Below are positions 1 through 9,086 of a DNA stretch of 29,814 bases, piece by piece. Positions within the stretch are counted from its first letter, which is position 1. Every line of letters starts with the position of its first letter. Source of the stretch: an uncultured Bacilli bacterium (lineage in GTDB: Bacteria; Bacillota_I; Bacilli_A; RF39; UBA660); the NCBI GenBank assembly GCA_934098485.1, contig CAKOOH010000011.1, positions 1 to 29,814 on the forward strand, written 5' to 3'. The notes under the pieces were generated by a model. That model had not been told where the DNA came from. It saw only the letters and a program-made list of their open reading frames with translations, and did not search any database. The position numbers and the translations under genes are program-made.

Positions 1-2
1 TA

Positions 3-30
3 ATTATACTAATAACCCCCCCCATGTCAA
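3..30 (-). promoter_or_regulatory. Array promoter copy 1, G8 spacer, gene off the left edge
   Basis: Read leftward there is a TTGACA -35 box (25-30), a 16-bp spacer containing eight consecutive G (16-23) and a TATAAT -10 box (3-8). The segment matches the promoters of the four array genes further right almost base for base, so a leftward gene of the same array very probably starts just beyond the left edge. That gene itself is not visible. Confidence 0.85.
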
Positions 31-48
31 GTTAATATCGTGCATATA

Positions 49-74
49 AAAAGTCTATGGTATTAACCATAAAC
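49..74 (-). terminator. Terminator hairpin after the thioredoxin gene (array-type)
   Basis: The arms are 53-60 and 67-74 (8 bp, one mismatch) around a TTAATA loop, followed leftward by five T. It lies directly downstream of the thioredoxin stop and just upstream of promoter copy 1. It is the same hairpin that separates the surface-protein genes, here with one arm slightly decayed. Confidence 0.6.
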
Positions 75-91
75 CTTTTATATATTTGTTT

Positions 92-385
92 TTATTTATA
101 CTGTTTTAATATTTCTTCAATTTCTTCTTTTGATTTATAACCTAAGAAAGATGTTACCATTTTTTTATTTTTATAAATTTCTACAGTCGGAATGCTCATT
201 ACACCGTGATCTTTGGCTAGGTCACTATGAGTATCTGTATCAATTTTAATTATTTTTTCATTTATTTCTTCTAGTTCTAAGCCTAGCATTTTGCATGGTC
301 CACACCAATTAGCAAAAAAATCAACGATGGTTAAATCATCAGTTAAAACATCTTCTAATTTTTGACCACTTAAATATTCAATCAT
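92..385 (-). CDS. trxA: Thioredoxin-like protein
   Basis: This 97-residue protein has the thioredoxin fold signature: a WCGPC active site after the FFANWCGPC strand-helix junction (about residues 24-32) and the cis-proline motif SIPT near residue 65. It has no signal peptide or membrane segment, so it should act in the cytosol as a disulfide reductase. It is slightly shorter than typical TrxA (about 105 residues). The start lies 2 nt after the stop of the CvpA-family gene, which suggests co-transcription and coupled translation. Motif evidence for the family is strong. Whether it is the main TrxA or an accessory thioredoxin cannot be decided here. Confidence 0.9.
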   Translation of the reverse strand: MIEYLSGQKLEDVLTDDLTIVDFFANWCGPCKMLGLELEEINEKIIKIDTDTHSDLAKDHGVMSIPTVEIYKNKKMVTSFLGYKSKEEIEEILKQYK

Positions 386-387
386 TA

Positions 388-1104
388 TTAACTTTCCTTT
401 CTATATTTATCAATTACATCTTTAGCACCATTAAAATCTATTTTACCCTTTTCTAATAATTTGTCGGCAGAATCAACAGATAAAATTTCATATTTTAATA
501 GTACATTTAAACTTTCGATGTTTGCTGCTTCTTTATCTTTATTATGTTCATAATTAGTAACAATATCATATATTTCAGTAACACTGTTAAAGGTCTTTTC
601 AGTAATACTAGATAATACAGGAGTTTTAGTCATAATATTATTAGCATATTTACTATCATTAACTAAACTAGTTGATGGTAACAAACTTAATATAAAGATT
701 AAAATAAATGCAACAATATATCCTTCGATAAAACCACATATAGTTCCTAGTATTTTACTTGGTAAGGTTAAGATAATAGAGGCATCTACTATTTTGCCAA
801 AGACACCAGTTACTTTGACAATTACTCCTACTATAGCACTTAATATTACTATAGTAATCATAAAACTTAAGCCTTCATAAATTAAAATACTTATAGCGTT
901 TATGCCAGCAAATTTACCACCTAGACTAAAAAACGGTAAGTGTTCATACAAAAATATTGATATAGGGTTTTTTAGATAAAAGGCTAAAATTATTACAAGT
1001 AAAGTGCCGACAAAAGCAATAATACTATTTATAAAACCTTTTTTAAAACCAGCTAAAGCACTAATTAGAAGTACACCTATGATTATATAATCAAGTACAT
1101 TCAT
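388..1104 (-). CDS. cvpA: CvpA-family membrane protein
   Basis: The 238-residue protein opens with the CvpA-type start (a hydrophobic helix, then GFKKGFINSI) and has four or five predicted membrane helices in the first 145 residues. A charged cytosolic tail of about 90 residues follows. CvpA family members are inner-membrane proteins linked to colicin V production in E. coli and to envelope homeostasis more widely; their biochemical role is not settled. It is the first gene of a two-gene leftward unit with the thioredoxin. Two overlapping TATAAT-like sequences lie at 1128-1138 on the minus strand, but no good -35 box is seen. Confidence 0.8.
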   Translation of the reverse strand: MNVLDYIIIGVLLISALAGFKKGFINSIIAFVGTLLVIILAFYLKNPISIFLYEHLPFFSLGGKFAGINAISILIYEGLSFMITIVILSAIVGVIVKVTGVFGKIVDASIILTLPSKILGTICGFIEGYIVAFILIFILSLLPSTSLVNDSKYANNIMTKTPVLSSITEKTFNSVTEIYDIVTNYEHNKDKEAANIESLNVLLKYEILSVDSADKLLEKGKIDFNGAKDVIDKYRKES

Positions 1105-1200
1105 TTTTACACATCCTATCTATTAGAATTATATTATAATCTGCGAAAAAAAGAAAGATTTATTTATATTTTTATGATAAGATAATAATAGGTGGTTAGA

Positions 1201-2136
1201 ATGACAATCGTATTTAAAGTTAGTGATAATGTGAAAGAAAAAATGATTGATTACTATTTTGATAAATGTAGAAGTAAAACTCCTCCTTACGCAGTTTTTC
1301 AAGCAGATGATGCGGATACTATTATTACTTTGTATGAGTCTGGTAAAGTTATGTTTCAAGGAATAAGTGCCGATATTGATGCTAATATTTGGAAAGATTT
1401 AGAGAAAAAACTAAATAATAGAAATATTGATGAAGAAACTAAAAAAGATGAGAAGAAAGAAAAAGATGTAGAAAAAGATACGAGATTTTTAAATGTGGCG
1501 ACAATTGGTTCTGATGAAGTGGGAACGGGAGATTATTTTGGCCCTATTGTTGTTACGGCTTCTTATGTTTCTAAAGAAAATATTCAGTTATTATATGATT
1601 TAGGTGTTAAGGATTCTAAGAAACTTTCTGATGAAAAAATTATTTCTATTGCGCCAGTTATTATAAAAACAATCCCCCACTCAACTTTTATTTTAGATAA
1701 TAAGTCATATAATGATAGGCCAACAAATATGAATCAAATTAAAGCAATTTTGCATAATAAAGTACTTTGTGAAATGGTAAAGAAAAACTATGATTATAAG
1801 TATGTAGTAGTAGATCAGTTTTGCTTTCCAAGAAATTATTTTGCTTATATTTCAAAAGCCAAAGAAAAGTTTACGAAAATTACGTTTACTACTAAGGCCG
1901 AGGATAAATGTTTATCAGTTGCAGCTTCTTCCATAATTTGCCGTTATATCTTTTTAAAGGAAATGAAAAAGATTGAAGATAAATATAATATTTTTCTTAA
2001 AAAAGGTGCGGGACTAGAAGTTGATAAACAAGGTGCCATGTTAGTTAGCAGGTATGGAGAAAATATTTTATATGAAATTGCTAAATTGAATTTTAAAAAT
2101 ACAGATAAAATTAAGGCTTTATTAGAAAAAAATTAA
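1201..2136 (+). CDS. rnhC: Ribonuclease HIII
   Basis: RNase HIII removes RNA from RNA-DNA hybrids. The first ~75 residues resemble the TBP-like substrate-binding domain that distinguishes HIII from HII. A charged linker follows, then the catalytic domain with GSDEVGTGDYFGP, which holds the first acidic residues, VKDSKKLSD, and VVVDQF. Length (311 residues) fits the family. An in-frame GTG at 1192 would extend the protein by three residues, but that codon lies inside the AGGTGG ribosome binding site (1190-1195), so ATG at 1201 is chosen. The gene is divergent from cvpA and convergent with holA. Confidence 0.93.
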   Translation: MTIVFKVSDNVKEKMIDYYFDKCRSKTPPYAVFQADDADTIITLYESGKVMFQGISADIDANIWKDLEKKLNNRNIDEETKKDEKKEKDVEKDTRFLNVATIGSDEVGTGDYFGPIVVTASYVSKENIQLLYDLGVKDSKKLSDEKIISIAPVIIKTIPHSTFILDNKSYNDRPTNMNQIKAILHNKVLCEMVKKNYDYKYVVVDQFCFPRNYFAYISKAKEKFTKITFTTKAEDKCLSVAASSIICRYIFLKEMKKIEDKYNIFLKKGAGLEVDKQGAMLVSRYGENILYEIAKLNFKNTDKIKALLEKN

Positions 2137-2159
2137 CGGAAAATGTTTTTCCGTTTTTA
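2135..2159. terminator. Bidirectional terminator between rnhC and holA
   Basis: A 9-bp hairpin (2135-2143 with 2147-2155, loop of 3) is followed by a T run on the plus strand. On the minus strand it lies at the holA stop and also ends in T-rich sequence. It fits two convergent genes sharing one terminator. Confidence 0.8.
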
Positions 2160-3053
2160 TATGTTTATAAGAAATATTTTAAGAAGCATATAATTATCGA
2201 CATTCATGGATTTAATTTTATAATCTAGATCCGTTAAAGAAATGATAATATTATATAGTTCGGTAAGAGTATAAAGACTTGCTTTATCTCTTGCTAATTT
2301 CACACGATATGGATGAATATTTAATTCTTTAGCAATGGTTTCATTAGATTTATTACTTAGTGATTTAACAGCTAAAATGATGCGGTAAGAACTTGCTAGT
2401 AAAGCAATAAAAGGAGTAACTTCTTCTTTATTTTGAATGAAATCATTTAGTAGTTTACTAGTTTCTTCTTTATTTTTAGTAGTAATAGCGTCACATAAAG
2501 CAAAGTTTTCTTCGCCAATTATTTTACTTCCATAATCGATAATGTCTTCTTTAGTAATTTTATTTTTTATAAGTTTTAATTTATCAATTTCACTTAAAAT
2601 TAAATCGTAATTGTTTAAGTTATAGTCTATTAGTTTATTAACAGCTAAGTAGTCAATCATGACGCCTTCTTTTTTAGCATAGGAATTTATTTTAGAGGTA
2701 AGCTCACTTGGTTTTAATTCATTAATTTCAATAATGGTACCCTTTTCTTTAATTAGTTTATAGATAGTGCTTCTTTTATCGATACTATTAGTTATTAAAA
2801 TTAATTTAGTAGCGGGATTAGGATTTTTTAAATATTTTTCTAGAGGTTTGCTATTTGCATCGATTTTAAAATTATTTACAATAACAATCTTTTCTTCATT
2901 TAATAAACTAAAATATGAACACTCGTCTAAAACATTATCAATATTACTTTCATCATAGTTAATTCTAATAATATTACTTTTTCCGGCAGTAATTTTATCT
3001 ACTTCATCATAAGTTAATCTTAATGAGAAAATGGATATTAAATAGGTATTCAT
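2157..3053 (-). CDS. holA: DNA polymerase III subunit delta
   Basis: The 298-residue protein has the length and organisation of HolA, the clamp-loader delta subunit. It has a degenerate RecA-like N-terminal domain (strand-rich, with KIVIVNNFK and a KLILITN strand), a lid helix bundle, and a C-terminal collar domain with the typical EENFALCDAI and IALLASSYRIILAVKSL segments. The N-terminus lacks the common YGxDxFL loop, so assignment rests on overall pattern rather than a catalytic motif. The start codon overlaps the stop of the upstream signal peptidase gene (ATGA), implying translational coupling. Confidence 0.82.
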   Translation of the reverse strand: MNTYLISIFSLRLTYDEVDKITAGKSNIIRINYDESNIDNVLDECSYFSLLNEEKIVIVNNFKIDANSKPLEKYLKNPNPATKLILITNSIDKRSTIYKLIKEKGTIIEINELKPSELTSKINSYAKKEGVMIDYLAVNKLIDYNLNNYDLILSEIDKLKLIKNKITKEDIIDYGSKIIGEENFALCDAITTKNKEETSKLLNDFIQNKEEVTPFIALLASSYRIILAVKSLSNKSNETIAKELNIHPYRVKLARDKASLYTLTELYNIIISLTDLDYKIKSMNVDNYMLLKIFLINI

Positions 3054-3607
3054 TTTTTTACAATCCCCATTTTACTAAAAGGAAAGATTACTAAATTGGT
3101 TTTACCTTCAATTTGATTTTCGGTTACCGGCCCAATTATACGACTATCTTTAGATATAGCTCTATTATCGCCCATTACAAAGTACTCGTTATCTTGAAGT
3201 TTTACCACATCAAAATCTTCAGTTTTGCTTAAAGAGTATTTATCTTCCATGTATTTGCCATTTATGTATAGTTTACCATCAATATAGGCGATAGTTTCAC
3301 CTGGCATAGCAATAACTCTTTTGATAATATAATCACTACCCGCGTTAACAACAATAATATCAAATCTTTTAATTCCTTTTTTAAGACCAATTTTATTTAA
3401 GATCATGGTCTCCCCTTCACTTAATGTAGGATCCATACTATTACCATTTACTCTAATGGGAGTTGCAATATAAGTTCTGATAATAATAACAAAAATAATA
3501 ATAATTATGTAAGGAACATAATCCCAAAAGATATCTTTAGTAGCTTTTTTTTGAACGTCTTCTTTTTTATTTTTAGCGGATTTTTTTGTTTTTATTGGTT
3601 CTTTCAT
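3050..3607 (-). CDS. lepB: Signal peptidase I
   Basis: This is a membrane-bound type I leader peptidase of the bacterial Ser-Lys type. One N-terminal membrane helix follows a lysine-rich cytosolic stretch. The catalytic serine is in NSMDPTL, the lysine in IKRVIAMPGE, and the conserved MGDNR and SKDSR-IGPV boxes follow. A Ser-Lys pair rules out the Ser-His SipW/ER type. An ATG at 3625 would add six residues but has no ribosome binding site and sits in the leader; ATG at 3607 is preceded by AAGGGA, so I prefer it (185 residues). It probably processes the signal sequences of the surface proteins encoded further right, though that link is inferred. Confidence 0.9.
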   Translation of the reverse strand: MKEPIKTKKSAKNKKEDVQKKATKDIFWDYVPYIIIIIFVIIIRTYIATPIRVNGNSMDPTLSEGETMILNKIGLKKGIKRFDIIVVNAGSDYIIKRVIAMPGETIAYIDGKLYINGKYMEDKYSLSKTEDFDVVKLQDNEYFVMGDNRAISKDSRIIGPVTENQIEGKTNLVIFPFSKMGIVKK

Positions 3608-3652
3608 AGTCTCATTTCCCTTCATAATATACTATAAATTTCATATGATTTT

Positions 3653-3681
3653 ATTATACTAATCTCATATTTTTTTGTCAA
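3653..3681 (-). promoter_or_regulatory. Sigma-A promoter of lepB-holA
   Basis: TTGACA (3676-3681), exactly 17 bp, TATAAT (3653-3658) on the minus strand: a consensus vegetative promoter about 45 nt upstream of the preferred start codon. Confidence 0.9.
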
Positions 3682-3734
3682 TTTAACGAGGACTAAAATT
3701 ATTGTTTTTAATGGAAAGTCAATAAATTGCTATA

Positions 3735-3760
3735 AATTAAAAAGGCTCTTTTTGAACCTT
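3735..3760 (-). terminator. Terminator after dnaJ
   Basis: A 7-bp stem (3742-3748 with 3754-3760, one G-U pair) with a five-base loop is followed leftward by a T-rich run. It lies immediately after the dnaJ stop. Confidence 0.75.
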
Positions 3761-3761
3761 C

Positions 3762-4901
3762 TTATAAATATTTATTAAAGTTTTTAAATTCAGAGTCATT
3801 ATTTAATGTTGTGTCATTTAATTCGTTAAATAATGATTTTTGCTGTCTATCTAGTTTAGTCGGGATAATTACTTTGGCAATTAAATACATATCACCGGTT
3901 TTACCAGATTTAGTATCATCAACACCAGCACCTTTAATTTTAAATTTAGCACCATTTTGGATGCCACTATCAAAAGTGTAATACATGTTTCCTTTAATAG
4001 TAGGAATTTCTTTTCTAACTCCTAAAACAGCTTCAGTAATAGTTAAAGGAACAGTTAAGTAAATATCCTTGCCATCTCTTTGATATAAAGGATGTTCTTT
4101 AACGGTAAACTCGATATAAACATCTCCGTTAGGGCCACCATTACTTCCCGCATTTCCTTTACCACTCATACGCATTTCATCGCCAGTTTCAATACCACTT
4201 GGTACTTTTAAAGTAATATTTTTGTCAGTTTTAAGGGTTTTCCTTCCTTTACATGTAGGACAAACAGAAGCAAATTCTTCACCACTACCTTTACAATATG
4301 GACAAACTGATTCAGTTTGAATGACACCTAGAATGGTTCTTTGCTGACTTACGACGCGGCCACGACCATTACAGTGAGAACATTTAGTAGGATTAGTTCC
4401 CCCTTTGCCATGACAACTTGGACAGTTTTCATCAATACTAATTTTAAATGTTTTTTCACAGCCGTAGATAGCCTCTTCAAATGTTAGTGTGAGTTTTACT
4501 AGGATATCAGAGCCTTTGGCACTTTGTGGTCCTTTATTTCTACTAGAACGGCCACCACCCATAAACTGTTCAAAAATACTTCCTAAGTCAAAATCATCAA
4601 AGTCAAAGCCACCAAAATTACCGCCGGAAAAGCCACCAAAGCCACCGAAACCGCCAGTGCCACCAGCACCAGCATTGTTTTCAAAAGCAGCACTACCAAA
4701 CTGATCATATTGTTTTCTTTTAGTAGGATCACTTAAAATAGAATATGCTTCGGATATTTCTTTAAATTTATCAGCGGCACTAGGATCTTTATTTATATCG
4801 GGATGGTACTCTTTTGCTTTTTTTCTAAAGGCGCTTTTTATTTCAGCATCAGTTGCCGTTTTACTTACCCCCAAAGTTTCGTATAAATCTTTTTTTGCCA
4901 T
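3762..4901 (-). CDS. dnaJ: Chaperone protein DnaJ
   Basis: A full-length class A Hsp40 of 379 residues. The J domain carries the HPD motif in YHPDINKD near residue 33. A Gly/Phe-rich linker follows (about 75-118). Four zinc-binding CxxCxG repeats (CPSCHGKG, CSHCNGRG, CPYCKGSG, CPTCKGRK) precede the substrate-binding C-terminal domains. It delivers unfolded clients to DnaK and stimulates its ATPase. The start shares its A with the stop of the upstream pepF gene (TAATG), so it is translated from a pepF-dnaJ message rather than directly behind dnaK. Confidence 0.97.
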   Translation of the reverse strand: MAKKDLYETLGVSKTATDAEIKSAFRKKAKEYHPDINKDPSAADKFKEISEAYSILSDPTKRKQYDQFGSAAFENNAGAGGTGGFGGFGGFSGGNFGGFDFDDFDLGSIFEQFMGGGRSSRNKGPQSAKGSDILVKLTLTFEEAIYGCEKTFKISIDENCPSCHGKGGTNPTKCSHCNGRGRVVSQQRTILGVIQTESVCPYCKGSGEEFASVCPTCKGRKTLKTDKNITLKVPSGIETGDEMRMSGKGNAGSNGGPNGDVYIEFTVKEHPLYQRDGKDIYLTVPLTITEAVLGVRKEIPTIKGNMYYTFDSGIQNGAKFKIKGAGVDDTKSGKTGDMYLIAKVIIPTKLDRQQKSLFNELNDTTLNNDSEFKNFNKYL

Positions 4902-6688
4902 TATTCCTCACTTACCTTATTAAATTCGTCTATTAAGTATTTAAAATAGTCAATAGCATTATTATAAACTTCTTTTTTAGTCATATCAATACCAATGTTT
5001 TTTAATAAATTTATTCCATAATCAGTATCACCACTAGATAAAAATTTAATATAATCTTTTTTCATTTTTTCATCACCACTTAAGATTTTAGTAGCAATAT
5101 AAGTGGCAGCAGATGCCCCAGTTGCATACTGAAATAAATAAAATGGTGAATAATAATGACTTCTTCTTGCCCATAAATATTTAACATTTTCATCTAATTT
5201 AACATTATTTTGATAATATTTGTTTCTTAAATCATAAATGCAGTTAGATAAAGTATTTACATCAATTTCTTCTTTATGGTCGATTAACTCATACATTTTA
5301 TTTTCAAGTTCACCTTCTAAGCAAGCATCAAAAATATTATTTTGTAAAATATCAATAAGATTATAAATCGCCGTTAGTTTTAAATTTTTATCGGTACAAT
5401 GATGAAAAATATAACTTGATAATATTATTTCATTCGTTAATGATGCTACTTCAGCAACAAAAATATCATTTTGATAATTATGTTTATCATTGTTTTTTTC
5501 ACTTAAATAGAAGTTTACAGCATGACCTAGTTCATGAGCAATGGTACTTACATCGGTAAATTTACCATGAAAACTAGTTAGTACTTTAGGTGAATCAGGA
5601 TAATTACTTATACTATAAGCACCTGATTTTTTGCCTTTATAAGAACCATAATCAATCCATCTATCAGTAAATGCTTTCTTTATGATATTGTTATACTCTT
5701 CTCCATATATTTTGGTTGCTTCGATGATTAACATTTGGGCATCTTCAATGGAAAAAGTTAGAGTTGATGGTAAAAATTCCGTTTGTAAATCATAAAATTC
5801 TAAGGTTTCTAAGCCAATATTTTCTTTTAATAACTGCAAATAAGAGCCAAAAACATCTAATCTTTTATGTACTACTTTGTATAAATTATCAATCACTTCT
5901 TTAGGTATATTTGATGAAAACAACTGCATATCTAAAGTACTAGAGAAGTTTTTAATATTCGCCATCGTACTAACACTTTTCATATTTGTTATTAACAGTT
6001 CAGCAAAAATATTACTAAATTCTTTTAATTTGTTAGTTAAAAGATTATAACATTCTTTTCTGGTTTTACGATTACGGTTAGTCATAATATGACGATAGTT
6101 ATTATTAGTTAAAATTACCATTTCGCCATCAACTTTTAAAGTACCATAATTTAAAGTACTATCAGTAAGCATGCTACTTATTTTATCAAAAACACTAGTA
6201 CTAGCAGTTAATTTAGAAAAGATTAATTCTTCATTTTTACTTAAACTGTGTTCTTTTCCTCTTAAAATGTTTGAAATAGTAAACTTATATTTTGCTAATT
6301 TTTTATCTTTTAAATACTTATTTATTAAACTTTTTTTACCTCGAAGAATTTCTGGACAAATAAAAGAAGATAGAGTTATAAATTCACTATAAAGACTTAA
6401 AATCTCATTTAAATGTAAAGAGTTTTCTTCAGAAAAAAGATTTTCATCATATTTCAAAAAAGCATAGACATAGAGTTTTGAGCATCTAGTTTCTAAGTCA
6501 TAGTAAGTTTCTAATGTATCATAAAAAGATGCCACACTATCTAATATTTTGTCATTAAATTCGGTTATTTTATGAATATCCTTTTTTAATGATTTATATT
6601 CTTTTTTCCATTCTTCATAATTTTTAAAACGATCAGTTAAATCCCAAGTGTATTCTTTTTCAACGTCTTCTCTTCTTTTATATTCCAT
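4901..6688 (-). CDS. pepF: Oligoendopeptidase F (M3 family)
   Basis: A 595-residue cytosolic zinc metallopeptidase of family M3. The zinc site HELGHAVN lies near residue 385, with the third ligand about 25 residues later in EVASLTNEII. The N-terminal PepF segment (YTWDLTDRF start) and the length fit oligoendopeptidase F, which cuts peptides of roughly 7-17 residues. A GAGGT ribosome binding site precedes ATG at 6688. The unusual point is its position: it sits between dnaK and dnaJ and overlaps the dnaJ start, so it may belong to the heat-shock regulon and clear peptides released during protein turnover. That role is inferred. Confidence 0.93.
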   Translation of the reverse strand: MEYKRREDVEKEYTWDLTDRFKNYEEWKKEYKSLKKDIHKITEFNDKILDSVASFYDTLETYYDLETRCSKLYVYAFLKYDENLFSEENSLHLNEILSLYSEFITLSSFICPEILRGKKSLINKYLKDKKLAKYKFTISNILRGKEHSLSKNEELIFSKLTASTSVFDKISSMLTDSTLNYGTLKVDGEMVILTNNNYRHIMTNRNRKTRKECYNLLTNKLKEFSNIFAELLITNMKSVSTMANIKNFSSTLDMQLFSSNIPKEVIDNLYKVVHKRLDVFGSYLQLLKENIGLETLEFYDLQTEFLPSTLTFSIEDAQMLIIEATKIYGEEYNNIIKKAFTDRWIDYGSYKGKKSGAYSISNYPDSPKVLTSFHGKFTDVSTIAHELGHAVNFYLSEKNNDKHNYQNDIFVAEVASLTNEIILSSYIFHHCTDKNLKLTAIYNLIDILQNNIFDACLEGELENKMYELIDHKEEIDVNTLSNCIYDLRNKYYQNNVKLDENVKYLWARRSHYYSPFYLFQYATGASAATYIATKILSGDEKMKKDYIKFLSSGDTDYGINLLKNIGIDMTKKEVYNNAIDYFKYLIDEFNKVSEE

Positions 6689-6703
6689 AATTACCTCATA
6701 TTT

Positions 6704-6735
6704 CTAAAAAGTTCTAGTCACCTAGAACTTTTTTA
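6704..6735 (-). terminator. Hairpin terminator between dnaK and pepF
   Basis: A perfect 9-bp stem (6709-6717 with 6722-6730) with loop TCAC has T runs on both sides. Leftward it would end or attenuate transcription after dnaK, so pepF-dnaJ expression depends on read-through or on a separate promoter that I cannot see. Confidence 0.8.
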
Positions 6736-8547
6736 TTATTTATTTACAAATTCAGCTTCTTCGGCTTTTGGTTCTTCGCTGCCACCAGCATTATTGTTAT
6801 TAGCGTTTGCTTTAGCTGCTTCTTCATAAACTTTAGTTGCTAGACTCATAGCTTTTTCATTTAGTGCTTTGGTCTTTTCTTTGATTTCATCTGTATTGTT
6901 TCCTTCTAAAGATTTTTTAAGTTCTTCAATTAGTTTTTCTGTATCTTTCTTTTCATCTTCAGATACTTTTTCACCTAAATCTTTAAGGGCTTTTTCAGTA
7001 GCAAAGATAGTTTGATCAGCTTCATTTCTAGCATCTGCTTCAGCACGACGTTTTTCATCAGCTTCTTTGTTTGCCTCAGCATCTTTCATCATACGATCAA
7101 TTTCTTCATCAGTTAAATTAGTGTTTGAAGTAATTGTAATAGATTGTTCTTTATTAGTTCCTAAGTCTTTAGCTTTAACATTAACGATACCATTAGCATC
7201 AATATCAAAGGTTACTTCAATTTGTGGAACTCCTCTTGGAGCTGGAGGAATATTACCTAATTGGAATCTTCCTAAAGTTTTATTATCGGCAGCCATTTGT
7301 CTTTCACCTTGTAAGACATGAATGTCAACAGCTGGTTGGTTATCAGCAGCAGTTGAGAATACTTGACTCTTACTTGTTGGAATAGTGGTATTTCTAGGAA
7401 TTAAAACAGTCATAACATCTCCTAGAGTTTCAATTCCAAGTGATAGAGGTGTTACGTCTAATAATACTAAATCGTTAACTTCACCTGTTAATACACCACC
7501 TTGAATAGCAGCACCCATAGCAACAACTTCATCAGGGTTTACAGATTTATTTGGTTCTTTACCTAATTCTTTTTTAACTAGTTCTTGAATATATGGAATT
7601 CTTGTTGAACCACCTACTAGGATAACTTCATCAATATCTTTATTAGTAAGATTTGCATCTTTTAAGGCTTTTCTTACTGGTTCTAAAGTTGAATCGAATA
7701 AGTCACGGCATAAATCTTCAAATTTTGCTTTTGTTAGGTTAATATCCATATGAACTGGGCCTTCAGATGTTTGAGAAATGAATGGTAAGTTAATATTAGT
7801 TGTACTCATACCACTTAAGTCTTTTTTAGCTTTTTCGGCAGCATCTTTAACTCTTTGCATTGCCATTTTATCTTTTGATAAATCAATGCCAGTTTCTTTT
7901 TTGAATTCAGAAACTAAATAGTCCATAACACATTTATCGAAGTCATCGCCACCTAAATGGTTGTTACCACTAGTTGATTTAACTTCAAAGACACCATCAC
8001 CAAGTTCTAGAACTGATACATCAAATGTACCACCACCTAAATCGTAAACTAAGATAGTTTCTTGTTTGTCTTGTTTATCTAAACCGTAAGCAAGAGATGC
8101 CGCAGTTGGTTCATTAATAATTCTTTCTACTTCTAAGCCAGCAATTTTACCAGCGTTTTTAGTAGCTTGTCTTTGAGCATCGTTAAAGTAAGCAGGAACA
8201 GTAATAACAGCTTTAGTTACTGGTTCACCTAAATAACTTTCAGCATCTTTCTTTAATTTCATTAGAATTTTAGCAGATATTTCTTCAGGAGTATATTTCT
8301 TTCCTTCAGCTTCTACTTTTTCACTAGTACCCATTAATCTTTTAATAGAACTAATGGTATTTTCGGGATTAGTTACAGCTTGTCTTTTAGCAGTAACACC
8401 GACTAATTCTTCTCCTTTTTTAAACGCTACTACACTAGGAGTTGTACGGTCTCCTTCAGGGTTAACAATAACCTTTGGTTCGCCACCTTCTAATACAGCA
8501 ACACATGAATTGGTTGTACCTAAATCGATACCTATAATTTTACTCAT
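6736..8547 (-). CDS. dnaK: Chaperone protein DnaK (Hsp70)
   Basis: A complete Hsp70 of 603 residues. The nucleotide-binding domain opens with GIDLGTTNSCVAV and contains VYDLGGGTFDVSVL and the VGGSTRIP motif. The linker VLLDVTPLSLGIET follows, then the beta-sandwich substrate domain and helical lid. The C-terminus ends in a short Asn/Ala- and Glu-rich tail. It works with the adjacent GrpE exchange factor and with DnaJ. It lies 36 nt after grpE with its own AGGA ribosome binding site. Expression is expected to be HrcA-controlled through the CIRCE-like elements upstream of hrcA. Confidence 0.98.
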   Translation of the reverse strand: MSKIIGIDLGTTNSCVAVLEGGEPKVIVNPEGDRTTPSVVAFKKGEELVGVTAKRQAVTNPENTISSIKRLMGTSEKVEAEGKKYTPEEISAKILMKLKKDAESYLGEPVTKAVITVPAYFNDAQRQATKNAGKIAGLEVERIINEPTAASLAYGLDKQDKQETILVYDLGGGTFDVSVLELGDGVFEVKSTSGNNHLGGDDFDKCVMDYLVSEFKKETGIDLSKDKMAMQRVKDAAEKAKKDLSGMSTTNINLPFISQTSEGPVHMDINLTKAKFEDLCRDLFDSTLEPVRKALKDANLTNKDIDEVILVGGSTRIPYIQELVKKELGKEPNKSVNPDEVVAMGAAIQGGVLTGEVNDLVLLDVTPLSLGIETLGDVMTVLIPRNTTIPTSKSQVFSTAADNQPAVDIHVLQGERQMAADNKTLGRFQLGNIPPAPRGVPQIEVTFDIDANGIVNVKAKDLGTNKEQSITITSNTNLTDEEIDRMMKDAEANKEADEKRRAEADARNEADQTIFATEKALKDLGEKVSEDEKKDTEKLIEELKKSLEGNNTDEIKEKTKALNEKAMSLATKVYEEAAKANANNNNAGGSEEPKAEEAEFVNK

Positions 8548-8583
8548 AATATCATTCCTTTCTTTTTTTATTTAAAGAGTAAA

Positions 8584-9081
8584 TTATTCATTAACTTTGA
8601 CCATAGCTGGTCTTATAACTTTATCTTTATACATATAACCTTTTTGTAATACTTCTAGAACAACACCAGATGGTTTGCTTTCATCTTTTTCAGTTAGCAC
8701 AGCTTGATGGTAATTAGGATCAAATTCGATACCACTTGCTTCAATTTCTTTAACATCTAATTTATTTAAAATATTAATTAGATTGCCATATATCATTTTA
8801 AAGCCTTCTAAAAATTTACTAACCTCATCAGATAAATCATCATTATCCATTTTGATTGCTCTTTCAAAGTTATCTATTACAGGAAGTAATTCACTAACCA
8901 AATCCTCGTTAGCATATTTAAGCAAATTGGAAGTTTCTTCTTCTTTTCTTTTTTTGTAGTTAATCATTTCCGCTTGAATACGCATATTTTTTTCTTTTTC
9001 TTTTTGTAATTCTTCTTTTAAGAATTCTTCTTTTTTGTTTATTTCTTCTTTTTTATTTTTATGTTTTTCTTCTTTTTCCAT
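8584..9081 (-). CDS. grpE: Nucleotide exchange factor GrpE
   Basis: GrpE releases ADP from DnaK. The protein has the expected long, Lys/Glu-rich coiled-coil N-terminus (about 1-60), the ELLPVIDNFERAI segment, and the C-terminal beta domain ending in GYMYKDKVIRPAMVKV. A GTG at 9090 is in frame, but it overlaps the AGGTGA ribosome binding site. ATG at 9081 has correct spacing and gives 165 residues, so I use it. The gene starts just after the hrcA stop, consistent with a single hrcA-grpE-dnaK transcript. Confidence 0.95.
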   Translation of the reverse strand: MEKEEKHKNKKEEINKKEEFLKEELQKEKEKNMRIQAEMINYKKRKEEETSNLLKYANEDLVSELLPVIDNFERAIKMDNDDLSDEVSKFLEGFKMIYGNLINILNKLDVKEIEASGIEFDPNYHQAVLTEKDESKPSGVVLEVLQKGYMYKDKVIRPAMVKVNE

Positions 9082-9086
9082 AACAC

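Noticed and set aside
1129..1359. 76-residue open frame on the minus strand
   Set aside because: It overlaps the rnhC start and has no Shine-Dalgarno sequence; rnhC on the other strand has clear family motifs.
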